Origin: Elymus sibiricus
Lineage: Eukaryota > Streptophyta > Magnoliopsida > Poales > Poaceae
DNA: 64,000 bases
Reading direction: 5' to 3'
Assembly: GCA_039707655.1 (NCBI GenBank)
Contig: CM077670.1
Coordinates: 146,486,001 to 146,550,000, forward strand
Shown: piece after piece, positions 21,888 through 30,606 of the stretch
Position numbering within the stretch: the stretch's first letter is position 1
Layout: each line of letters starts with the position of its first letter
Position numbers and translations under genes: made by a program
Notes under the pieces: model-generated
Database searches by the model: none
What the model was told of the DNA's origin: nothing
The model's input: only the letters and a program-made list of their open reading frames with translations

Positions 21888-23317
21888 TGATGACCCACAA
21901 GTATAGGGGATCAATCATAGTCCTTTCGATAAGTAAGAGTGTCGAACCCAACGAGAAGCAGAAGGAAATGATAGCGGTTTTCAGCAAGGTATTTTCTGCA
22001 AGCACTGAAATTATCGGTAACGAGTAGTTTGATAGCAAGATAATTTGTAACAAGTGACAAGTAGCAATAGTAACAAAGAGTGCAGCAAGTTGGCCCAATC
22101 CTTTTTATAGCAAAGGACAAGCCGGAACGATCTCTTATAGTAAGTAAAGCGTTCTCGAGGACACATGGGAATTTCATCTAGTCACTTTCATCATGTTTGT
22201 TTGATTCGCGTTCGCTACTTTGATAATTTGATATGTGGGTGGACCGGTGCTTGGGTGTTGTTCTTACTTGAACAAGCCTCCCACTTATGATTACCCCCTC
22301 TCGCAAGCACCGCAACTACGAAAGAAGAATTAAGATAACTCTAACCATAGCATTAAACATATGGATCCAAATCAGCCCCTTACGGAATAGCGCATAAACT
22401 AGGGTTTAAGCTTCTGTCACTCTAGCAACCCATCATCTAATTACTACTCCACAATGCATTCCCTTAGGCCCAAAGATGGTGAAGTGTCATGTAGTCGACG
22501 TTCACATGACACCACTAAGAGAATCAACAACATACATATCATCAAAATATCGAACGAATACCAAATTCACATGATTACTTATGACAAGACTTCTCCCATG
22601 TCCTCAAGAACAAAAGTAACTACTCACAAATCATATTCATGTCCAAGATTAGAGAGGTGTTGAATAGCATAATAGATCTGAACATATAATCTTCCACCAA
22701 ATAAACCAACTAGCATCAACTACGAGATGTAATCAACACTACTAGCAACCCACAGGTACCAATCTGAGGTTTTGAGACAAAGATTGAATACAAAAGATGA
22801 ATTAGGGTTTGAGATGAGATGGTGCTGGTGAAGATGTTGATGAAGATTAGTCCTCCCACGATGAGAGGATCGCTGGTGATGTTGATGGCGACGATTTCCC
22901 CCTCCCGAAGGGAAGTATCCCCGGCAGAATCTCTCCGCCGGAGAGCAAAAGTGCTCCTGCCCAAGTTCCGCCTCGAGACGGCGGCGCACCGTCCCGAAAG
23001 TCTTCTCTATATTTTTTCTAGGGCAAATGCACTTATATACCAGAAAATGGGGGCCAGAGGCTGGCCAGGATTCCAATATTTTTTTATTTATTCCAAAATA
23101 ATTCTCCGTGAAATTTCAGCTCATTTGGAGATGTGCAGAATAAGTATCTCTGACATAGCTTTTTCAGGTCCAGAATTCCAGCTGCCGGCATTCTCCCTCC
23201 TTGTGTAAATCTTGCATATTAAGAGAGAAAAGGCATTAGAATTGCTCCACAAAGTGTTATATTGATTAAAACACTATAAATAACAGTAGCAAAACATGAT
23301 GCAAAATGGACGTATCA
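21888..23317 (-). repeat. Athila 5' LTR (right copy)
   Basis: 1430 bp, TG...CA on both strands, matching the left LTR. After 'ggctggccagg' (ends about 23069) it jumps directly to 'attccaatatt', so it carries a deletion of roughly 95 bp relative to the left copy. The two LTRs otherwise differ at scattered single positions, for example AATCGTAGTCC against AATCATAGTCC. Confidence 0.85.
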
Positions 23318-23322
23318 AAGCT

Positions 23323-23561
23323 CTTCAAACTCGTTGTCTGAATCAGTTCGGTTTCTTGAGTCTCAACTACAAGCTGAAAGACATCGATCAGCTGTGCTGC
23401 GACAAGAAGCCGAAGGACTAAGGAAGTCCCTGGAGAATTCAGATGCATACTTTCTGGTGCAACAGCAAGCATTGGAGGATTTTAGCGCCAAACAAGAGAA
23501 AGCTAATAAGCTTGCTAAGCTTATTGCCAGCATGGTGGATACCCAGGATAACGTTTCTTGA
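23323..23561 (+). pseudogene. CACTA ORF 3' exon, coiled-coil C-terminus (3' half)
   Basis: The frame opened at 23334 encodes a Glu/Gln/Arg-rich, probably coiled-coil tail with RFLESQLQAERHRS, QQQALEDFSAKQEKA and NKLAKLIASM, then a stop (TGA 23559-23561). Direct joining of 2522 to 23323 gives a different frame, so besides the Athila insertion there is at least one small indel near 23340. The tail resembles C-termini of CACTA accessory proteins. After the stop, 23562-23820 looks like 3' UTR with a duplicated phrase ('ttgcactggtggc' at 23611 and 23675). Confidence 0.5.
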
Positions 23562-23819
23562 GCTCTTCTGAAGTTGTTTCAGTTCTGGACTTGTTTTGCT
23601 GCCGCGTTTATTTGCACTGGTGGCCAATTTAGACGCCCAGTGTGTGTAATATGCTGCTTTGTTGTTCCCTTTATTTGCACTGGTGGCGAACTTTGATGCC
23701 CAGTGGATGTAATGTCTGTAATCGCCGTAATAGCCTAGCGTTAGTTGCTTGCTTATTTATGTACTTATAGTCTTGTTTATTTGTTTGCTTGTAGTCACTG
23801 CAGTTCTTTTTCCTCGGTT

Positions 23820-25112
23820 TGCTAGTGGCCGCAATAACCATGGGCCACATACGGGTCGTGGTAACCATGGGCGTCCTATGGACCGTAGGATCCATGGCCC
23901 TCCTACGGGTCGTAGGATTCATGGGCCTCCTACGGGCCGTAGGATTCATGGGCCTCCTACGGGCCGTAGGATCCATGGGTCGTACTATTCGTGGGCCGAA
24001 ACCGGACCGCAATATGGACCGTAAACGGGCCAAAATTGGAACCGTCCTTTTATGGACCCAAACCATAACGGGCCATTAACAGGCCGGAAGACGGCACAGG
24101 CTTAATTCTATCAACAAGCATGACGGGTCGTTAATGGGCCGGATTACATGACAGGATGAAAACGGCCCAACGTGTTAACGGGCCACAAATGGACCGATTG
24201 TTAGCACGGGCTGAATTTGGCCCATTAGCATAACAGGCCAGTAACAGACCGTAAGTAATCGAGGGCCGGGAATGAGCCCAATAACTTATGGGCCCTTAGA
24301 AGGCCGAAAGTAAACACGTCCTGGAAATGGCCCAACTGAATCATGGGCCGTTAATAGGCTCAAAGCAGTTTACTGTTCTTGATGGGCTAGGATCACCACG
24401 GGCCATCAATGGGCCCAGAGATACAAAAGGCCTCATATGGGCCGAAAGACGTCACGGGCCATAGATGGGCCGAAAGTGACAACGGGCTGGAATCATATGG
24501 GACGGCCCACATGACGCTACTGGGCCGAATTTTGAAAGACCATAACGGCCCGTGAGTACCCGGGCCGTAAATGGGTTGTATGCGAATAGGTTGGTAGCAG
24601 GCTTTCCATGGGCCGGCCCGCTAACTTTTGACCAAGTCAAACGGGCTGGCATTTTTTAACCTAAATGGGCTACTATTGGGCCGTGCCACGTGTCGACGTA
24701 TCATAGGCGCCTCTCGTCCAATGAATGGATGACATCTGTCCCAACGCCGAGCTGACACGTGGTTCCATTGGCGAATGAGAATTTTACACGTGGAAAATCG
24801 CCATTGGTCAGGGCTGATAACGGGTTATTGGATCCAAACCCGCACCCGATAGCTTAACGGTGACCCATTACGGTGGATGCCACGTGTCGGTCACCCTTGA
24901 CGAAAACACTTCCATGACGCGACATTTATCGTCATGGAAGTGGACACTTCCGTGATGATAATTTCAGTATTGTCATGGAACACTTCTACGACAGCACATG
25001 TATGACTATCTTGATTCTGTCATAAAATCGTCACGGATATACATGCATGACAGAAAACGTGACCTACTGTGACAAAGACGTATCATCACGGAAGTGTTCT
25101 TTTTTTGTAGTG
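23820..25112 (+). repeat. CACTA subterminal repeat region and 3' terminus
   Basis: Between 23820 and 24700 there are dozens of GGGCC/GGCCC cores spaced about 15-30 bp apart, with a local direct repeat of 'cctacgggccgtaggat' around 23890-23975. Between 24900 and 25112 are inverted repeats: CACTTCCATGACG (24907-24919) pairs with 24930-24942, and CACTTCCGTGATGATA (24945-24960) pairs perfectly with 25081-25096. In En/Spm the subterminal motifs bind the TnpA-like protein; that role here is inferred. Confidence 0.7.
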
Positions 25113-26611
25113 GGATGGGGGATTTAGTGGGCCTCGGGTGTCGGAGTCCTACGTGGTTGTTGTCCAGACTCCCGCAACCCCCTCCCCCCACGTTGTCTCC
25201 ACTTTGCGGGAGAAAGCACGTCCAGACCGCCTAGCGGACCGATACATGCCCATGTTGGATGGCACAACACGTCCGGACTGCATGGTCCGGACGGTTGCAG
25301 GCGGTTTGAGGGTCGGCGTTGGAGATGCTCTAATTGATCGGGAGAGAAAGCTACTGGTTTAACCAGTGTAAAGAGATTGTGAGATTTGTTTAAAAAAACT
25401 GCATCATGTGGTATTTGCGTGGCTGGACAACAACACGATAAAAAAAGGACTTTTGAGGTTTTGGGTGAAAAGTTTGCTGCGCCCATGAAGACTATTAGGA
25501 AAGTAATTTTCTTTTGGAAGTGTTGCTAATTGCACACGAGATTTTACCATGACGATGGCAGGTTGGCGACGCACGTATAAGGGTTATGGAGTTCGGAGCG
25601 TGTCATGCAGACGGACGAGTTCGGCTGGGAGGGACAAGAGAGTCTGACGGGTCGACGTGAGTCAGTTGGTACAAAAGACGGTGGAGGGATCTGCGACGAC
25701 GACATACGAGCGTGATGCTGATGTGATCGACTTCTGGGACGTGGAAACACGTGGCGCATGCCTGAGGGCTTGTGTGACTTTGACAGGACTATGGCGCGGG
25801 GTTGATTTAAGACGGTGCACACATGAGAGCTTGAAGTCGAACGGGGCACGGGGTGGACTGATCATCTACCATGGAGTCATGTTGAAGGTGGAGCTGGAGT
25901 CTGGAAGACTTCACTCGGTGCTGATTGAGGAGCCACACCGTCAGTGCACAGAGAGTCGAAGCCTATTCAGCGGGGGGAAAGCGAGTGACATGTAGTTCGG
26001 ACTGGAGCCTAGTGGTCTGATGGAAACATGATACTCGTCATCGGTTAACGATGATCGATGGTACTCTGTAGTGGGGGCTGATTGGTGTAGGTTCGCGACC
26101 CTTGAGACTCGATTGGGACGGCAGAGGCTCGACGCGGTAATAGCGGCGAGGCGTGCGGTTAGCACGGGGCATGGAGACGGGTCAGGCTCTGGTGGTCATA
26201 CATGTGATGAGACAACTGCGAATTTGACTCGGGATGACTACAAACAATGATGAAATTCCTTCAAGTTTCAGACAATCAGTCAAGGAAGAGCGGTGATGTT
26301 GAGTTCAGGTAACTCTTATATGGCATCCAATATGTGAGTTGTTCACTTTCACGCAGATCAGTGATCGGTGTGTGATGGCATTGAACGGACACTCGAAAAG
26401 TTGGGAGCACAAACTAGAGTAAGAGGAACTTAATTTTGCTCGAGTGTTGACTGCGATCAAGAAAAGAAGGGACTACAAATTGCAGGCATAGTCACGTGGA
26501 GCCTTTGAAGTAGCAGCGGTACTCATGGGATAAACTCAAGTCCAATGTACATGGAAGTTTGACGCATGTACGAATTCAAGGTGGTAGAGAATATTCGCTA
26601 AGGTGGAGTTT
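25113..26611. other. Decayed retroelement-like sequence, no recognisable gene
   Basis: The first 250 bp end in 'gcgttggagatgctctaat', a phrase common at grass MITE ends, but no partner terminus is seen. From about 25540 the sequence reads like the 3' internal part of a non-autonomous LTR element. It ends in a purine-rich 'aaggtggagt' immediately before an LTR-like TGTTG. Open stretches around 25657-25995 have no recognisable domain. Confidence 0.35.
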
Positions 26612-26997
26612 GTTGAAATTGTGCCGAATATACTGTACAAGGTAGATTACAATTGGACTCCGAGTTGTACTGTGTCTAGATAAGGTAGGAGTTATGTGTT
26701 AACAAGACACTTGTATCATACGCCTCTTATATAATAAGATGGTAGACACACGATGTAACATATGTCAACATAATAGCACAGACACGCAAGGGGAAGCCGG
26801 CGACGTGTGCCGGCGCCCGGGTGGCCGGTGTGCGGTATTGTAATGGTGTCATGGGGAGAAGCGCCCGTAGTCATGCCACGGGATGTAGCCAATGTTCGAT
26901 GAATCTCGTTAATAAATCTCGGTGTCGTGCCTCGTGTGATTGATTGGTCCTCGGATGATCAATGATGGCCTCGGATTAATTCTAACTGTTATGAACA
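26612..26997 (+). repeat. Probable 3' LTR of a truncated, Copia-like or non-autonomous element
   Basis: A 386-bp segment from TGTTGAAATTGTGCCG to TATGAACA, with TGTT/AACA ends. A polypurine-like 'aaggtggagt' lies immediately upstream. No second LTR occurs upstream in the window, so the element is truncated. The right border is a guess from the terminal inverted repeat. Confidence 0.4.
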
Positions 26998-27184
26998 CTG
27001 CATTTTAATCTGCTTATATTTTTTTTTGCGGGGTAATCTGCTTATATTGCTATGCATTTGAAATCAATTTGGTCCCCTGCAAAATAAAAAAATTGGTTGG
27101 ACCTGAACAGATATTTAGAGAGTGCGGTTGGATGACCAGTGCATCCGTATCCGCAAACTGGTCAAGACTAGTCCGCGGACAGAT

Positions 27185-27370
27185 TTTTTTTAACACAGTA
27201 CAAATGCAAACGCTCATATATACGCGCATACACTCACCCCTATGAACGCACACACGTACATCCTACCCCTATGAGCACTTTCGAGAGACTGAGCCGACAT
27301 ATTATCTTGAGATTTTACGAAGTCATCATAGGCGACTCGTAGTCGATGGCGTTAGAGACGACAGATAATG
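27185..27370 (-). mobile_element. Au-type SINE, 5'-truncated, minus strand
   Basis: Read on the minus strand the segment ends ...GTATATATGAGCGTTTGC and TTTGTACTGTGTTAAAAAAA, the 3' end I associate with the grass Au SINE. Upstream come 'CTCATAGGGGT' and 'GGCTCAGTCTCTCG' phrases of the same body. The tRNA-like head with A and B boxes is not recognisable. Confidence 0.6.
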
Positions 27371-27403
27371 TGTTTGTTTTAGGGGACGGCGTTGGAGGCG
27401 CCC

Positions 27404-27820
27404 TTAGCTAACTAGCCGATGGATTTTGTCGGACGACACATACATACACAAATCAATTCTTTCTCTGTGGACTCGCGAACACGCGTTCGCGGAGGCGATT
27501 TGGTTGAAACAACGTCGACCCGCTTCGCCCGAGACTGTACCCTGTCGAGCAGTGGCGTATGGATATGATGTTGGACGTCTGCCTACGTGCCGGCGCAGGA
27601 CGATGTTGGAGTACGCGCAACGTCCAGACGCCGGCAGCTTTCCGAGAAAGTGCAGCAGGGACGACGCCCTGTGGCCAAACGGGTACGTCGTGCTCCCGTC
27701 TGCCTCTTTTGCGGCAACGCCCAGACAGAGTGAGATGATAACCTCCAAGTTCGGGAGAAGCACGAGGTCTTCGGCGGCGACGATCGCAAACTCCGGACGA
27801 TAGTCAAACCAAATTTGCAA
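27404..27820 (-). CDS. Hypothetical ORF, unrecognised
   Basis: A 138-codon open stretch (MQIWFDYRPEFAIVAAEDLV at the start, then LEVIISLCLGVAAKEADG). The opposite strand is also open over the same bases (27426-27803), so only one frame, if any, is real. The minus-strand composition (hydrophobic, Leu/Val) looks more like a protein. There are no neighbours in an operon-like or spliced arrangement. It could be a captured gene fragment; confidence is low. Confidence 0.2.
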   Translation of the reverse strand: MQIWFDYRPEFAIVAAEDLVLLPNLEVIISLCLGVAAKEADGSTTYPFGHRASSLLHFLGKLPASGRCAYSNIVLRRHVGRRPTSYPYATARQGTVSGEAGRRCFNQIASANACSRVHRERIDLCMYVSSDKIHRLVS

Positions 27821-27959
27821 GTCAGTTTTTTTTTGCCAAGTCAGTGGCCGCCATTAGACCAAAACCACCTTCATTCCTTCTCAAAACCGCCCAGGGTGAC
27901 ATTTATACCGGTTTATAAAGTTTGGGGTGTAAATTATCCGGTCTTAGAGTTTAGTGTTT

Positions 27960-29140
27960 TTTTATGAGAAATGATTAATACCGGCTGACTGGCTAAGATT
28001 TCGGCCGGTCGCCTCGGCTCGCTCGCTAGGCACAGCTCTCCCACGCAGCCACATGCCTTGTGGGGCCCACCCCAACCTTATCCTATCCCCGCACGTGCGT
28101 CCTCTTCTCCCTCAACTTCCCTTCTCTCGCACCATCTCTCTCTCAAGCAAGTAGCATTCACATGCACCAACTTGCTCCCCGCTACATAAGGCATGGCCGC
28201 CTCCTCCTTCTTTTTGCGACCAGCGAAGGCCCGGAGCTGCGACCGGCGCCTGGGCCACCGCGACCGGCGCCTGGGCCACTGCGACCGGAGACCCTCGAAG
28301 TTGCGATCAGCCTAGCCAGAAGCTGCGACCAGCGCCCGGGGAAGCTGCAACTGGCGCCTCAGGAAGCTACAACCAGCACACTGGCCGCCGTGACCGCGCG
28401 CCCCCTGGAAGCTGCAACCAGCTCAGCTAGAAGCTGCAACCGTCGATGGGGAAGCTGCAACCGGTGAACGGGGAGCTGTGATCCGCGCCCGACGCATATG
28501 CGACTGGCGCGGTGGTGGAGGATGTTGCGACCGGCGATGTCCGGTGCTGGGACCGACGACTCCTGGTGCTGGAACCGGCAACGACTCGTGGTGAGAAGCT
28601 GCATCCGCGGTGCCTGCGAGCTACGACGACGACGATCGTGCAATGTGACGTTTGCTGTGACTGACATCTCTGTATGCTGGAACCGGCGATTCATGATGCT
28701 GGAATTGGTAATTTGGGGTGTTGGAACGATTTTGGGTGGTGGAACGGCGATTCCGTTTTTGTTGGAGCCAGTGACTAGTGGTGCTACAACCGCTCATCGT
28801 GGGAGCTGCAACAGTGATGGCGGCCGACGGTGTCAGGAACTGCGACCGTCTCGAGGGGAGGTACAACCGTTGAACGGTGGTGCTACAACGGCCTACGGTG
28901 GAGCCGCAACCGTAGCAACGGTGGAGCACGGTGTTTTGCTGCAACCGTCTAGTGTTGCGAGCCAACCCACGACGCGGGTTGCCGGCGAGCACGGGGCCGA
29001 GGACAAGCAGGGCGACGCGGGTGGCCTAGGGACGAGCGAGGCGTCGCGGGCGGCCGACGCCCGCCGACGACAAGACTTCTGCGGGAAGGGGGAGGCGTTG
29101 CTCTCTCTCTCCCTTTTCTTTGCCTTTTCTACGTGAGACA
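27960..29140. repeat. GC-rich block of degenerate 'agctgcaacc' repeats
   Basis: Dozens of copies of CTGCAACC/CTGCGACC spaced about 20-30 bp apart, many followed by GGCGCCTGG or similar. The pattern is familiar from grass Mutator-like non-autonomous elements. Overlapping ORFs on both strands (up to 212 codons) arise because the repeat lacks stops; I do not treat them as genes. The left border may be at 'gagaaatgattaataccgg' (27966). Confidence 0.45.
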
Positions 29141-29291
29141 GATGTGTTTCAAGGAGGAAGAAAGGGAATTGTGTAGTGGTTGGTTAGGATAAGGGTATCG
29201 TACGGTTATGGGTGGGTCAATCGTATGGTGCATGTGCGACCGGCCGAACCGGCGCCTAGTACTGTCTTTTTTTAGGCGGCTGCTACGAATC

Positions 29292-29324
29292 ACCCGACTG
29301 ATTTCCTGGGGAAATCAGTCGGGT
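29292..29324. repeat. Perfect 15-bp palindrome, possible head-to-head element junction
   Basis: ACCCGACTGATTTCC (29292-29306), spacer TGG, then its exact reverse complement (29310-29324). It separates two GC-rich repeat blocks. See the similar junction at 30269-30291. Confidence 0.7.
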
Positions 29325-29664
29325 CCCCAGCCGTTCGATCAAAGCCGCGACAGACGTAGGATTAGGTCAACGCAAAAATCACACATGACCTCGTCGTTCT
29401 CACGCAATACAACGCCGCCGTGGCCTCGTCTTCCTCGACTAGCAGCCAACGCAGAAATCCCCCCCGCACACGGGATCCCTAGACAGGCAGTGAAGCTCCG
29501 ACGAGCTCGCAGTCGCAGCCACCATGCCTCGCTCGCTCGCAGCACCAGGTTCGTCCCTAGCATCGTTCCTCGCCTTGCAGCAACGCTGCTCGCGGCAGCA
29601 CCACCCCTGCGGGCGGCTGGCCCCCTGCACCGCAGCGCGAGAAAAAGCTCCGAGCCCCGGCGGC

Positions 29665-29980
29665 GCTCCATTGCAGCTCCGGTGAAAGCTCCATTGCAGC
29701 CGCGGCGAGCTCCAACGACCCCGGCGGCACTCCATTGCAGCTCCGGTGAAAGCTCCATTGCAGCCACGACGAGCTCCAACGACCCCGGCGGCGCTCCATT
29801 GCAGCTCATGGCACGCTCCATTGAAGCTCCGGCGAAGCTCCATTGCAGCCACGGCCAGCTCCAACGACCCCGGCGGCGCTCCATTGAAGCTCCGACAAAG
29901 CTCCATTGCAGCCGCGGTAAAGCTCCAACGATCCCCAGTGGCGCTCCATTGAAGCCCCGGGCGCGCTCCGTTGCAGCGCC
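29665..29980 (+). repeat. About 64-bp tandem repeat ('gctccattgcagc' unit)
   Basis: The phrase 'ctccattgcagc/ctccattgaagc' starts units at 29666, 29730, 29794, 29879 and 29944, giving spacings of 64, 64, 85 and 65 bp. Each unit also carries a second 'agctccattgcagcc' and 'agctccaacgaccccgg'. Long ORFs on both strands across this block (up to 330 codons) follow from the repeat and are rejected as genes. Confidence 0.8.
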
Positions 29981-30268
29981 GACGATGACGGCGGATGCTG
30001 CGACGCAGCATGCGGCGGCCATGGTGAAACCTGCAGCTCCGGTGGCGCTTCCATGCAGCCGTGGTGGAGCTCAACGACCTCGTCGGCGCTCTATTGCAGC
30101 AGCAGGCACGACGCCGACGCAGCCTCGCAAGTGTGGTGGTGGGAGGAGCTGGGCGGAAGACGAGGACCATCAAAGAGAGAAAGGTAAGGATAGGAAATGA
30201 GTGGTTCTCGAGGAAGGAGTGGCGTCGTGCATGGTCCCATCGCGCCGCGTGTCGTCCAGGCGACGTTG

Positions 30269-30291
30269 ATGATTTTCGCCAGAAATCATCC
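30269..30291. repeat. Second small palindromic junction
   Basis: GATGATTT, a 7-nt spacer (TCGCCAG), then AAATCATC: perfect 8-bp arms. It resembles the junction at 29292-29324 (TGATTTC...GAAATCA) and may mark the right border of the repeat-rich element. Confidence 0.5.
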
Positions 30292-30606
30292 GGTTGTTTT
30301 TAAACGTTTTCCCTTTTTTTATCCATCAGGAACTGAGAGGGAAAAGTATTCTTTCCTCTTTTCCAATCAAAACAATCTTGCCAATCCACTGAAAAAAAAT
30401 ACCTCGCCAGTGGGCCTTGTTTTTCAACGATCTGTACAAAGAACAGCACCAAATGTTTGTTTCGGCCCAAAGTAAACCTAGGCTCTCCAACCCCCAAGTC
30501 AAGCCCTACAAAATTCACGGCGACGGCACCGCCGACGAGCGACACACACCCGGTGCCCTAAAGGTCTAAACCAAACGAGAGGCAGGAGAGGTGGGGCCGG
30601 AGCTCG
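30292..30606 (+). promoter_or_regulatory. Upstream region of the FRA10AC1 homologue
   Basis: About 310 bp between the repeat block and the start codon. It contains 'caagccctacaaaattcacggcgacggc', a typical GC-rising plant 5' leader. No clear TATA box is visible at a fixed distance; the promoter may be TATA-less. The upstream transposon border at about 30291 limits the local promoter. Confidence 0.4.

Larger units (their letters stand above)
2523..23317 (-). mobile_element. Athila-lineage Ty3/Gypsy LTR retrotransposon (Sabrina/WHAM-like), minus strand
   Basis: Two LTRs bound it: 2523-14620 (interrupted by the Tat element) and 21888-23317. Read on the minus strand each LTR begins TGATACGTCC and ends GGGTCATCA. 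The target duplication is AAACT/AAGCT, one mismatch. On the minus strand the order is LTR, PBS (21856-21876), gag-pol (21781-17039), a post-integrase ORF (16733-16233), PPT (14621-14640), LTR. The PBS sequence TGGCGCCGTTGCC and the long post-integrase region are Athila hallmarks. The element lies in a CACTA exon. Confidence 0.85.
1..25112 (+). mobile_element. CACTA (En/Spm) DNA transposon no. 1, 3' part, interrupted by nested retrotransposons
   Basis: The right end reads ...TTTTTTTGTAGTG at 25100-25112, the complement of a CACTA terminus (CACTACAAAAAAA). About 1.3 kb of subterminal sequence with repeated GGGCC motifs and inverted repeats precedes it, as in CACTA elements. Exon-like pieces on the plus strand at 177-437, 845-1309, 1435-1670, 2304-2522 and 23323-23561 look like the accessory and transposase-associated ORFs of plant CACTA elements. 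The left terminus is outside the window. CACTA sequence is limited to 1-2522 and 23318-25112; everything between is the inserted Athila element. Family assignment rests on pattern recognition and was not searched. Confidence 0.75.

Noticed and set aside
28060..29136. ORFs of 100-212 codons in the CTGCAACC repeat block
   Set aside because: Frames follow the short repeat; no conserved motif and both strands are equally open.
29208..30200. Long overlapping ORFs (330, 244 and 227 codons) on both strands
   Set aside because: They arise from the 64-bp GC-rich tandem repeat, which lacks stop codons in several frames. Composition is repetitive and no domain is recognisable.
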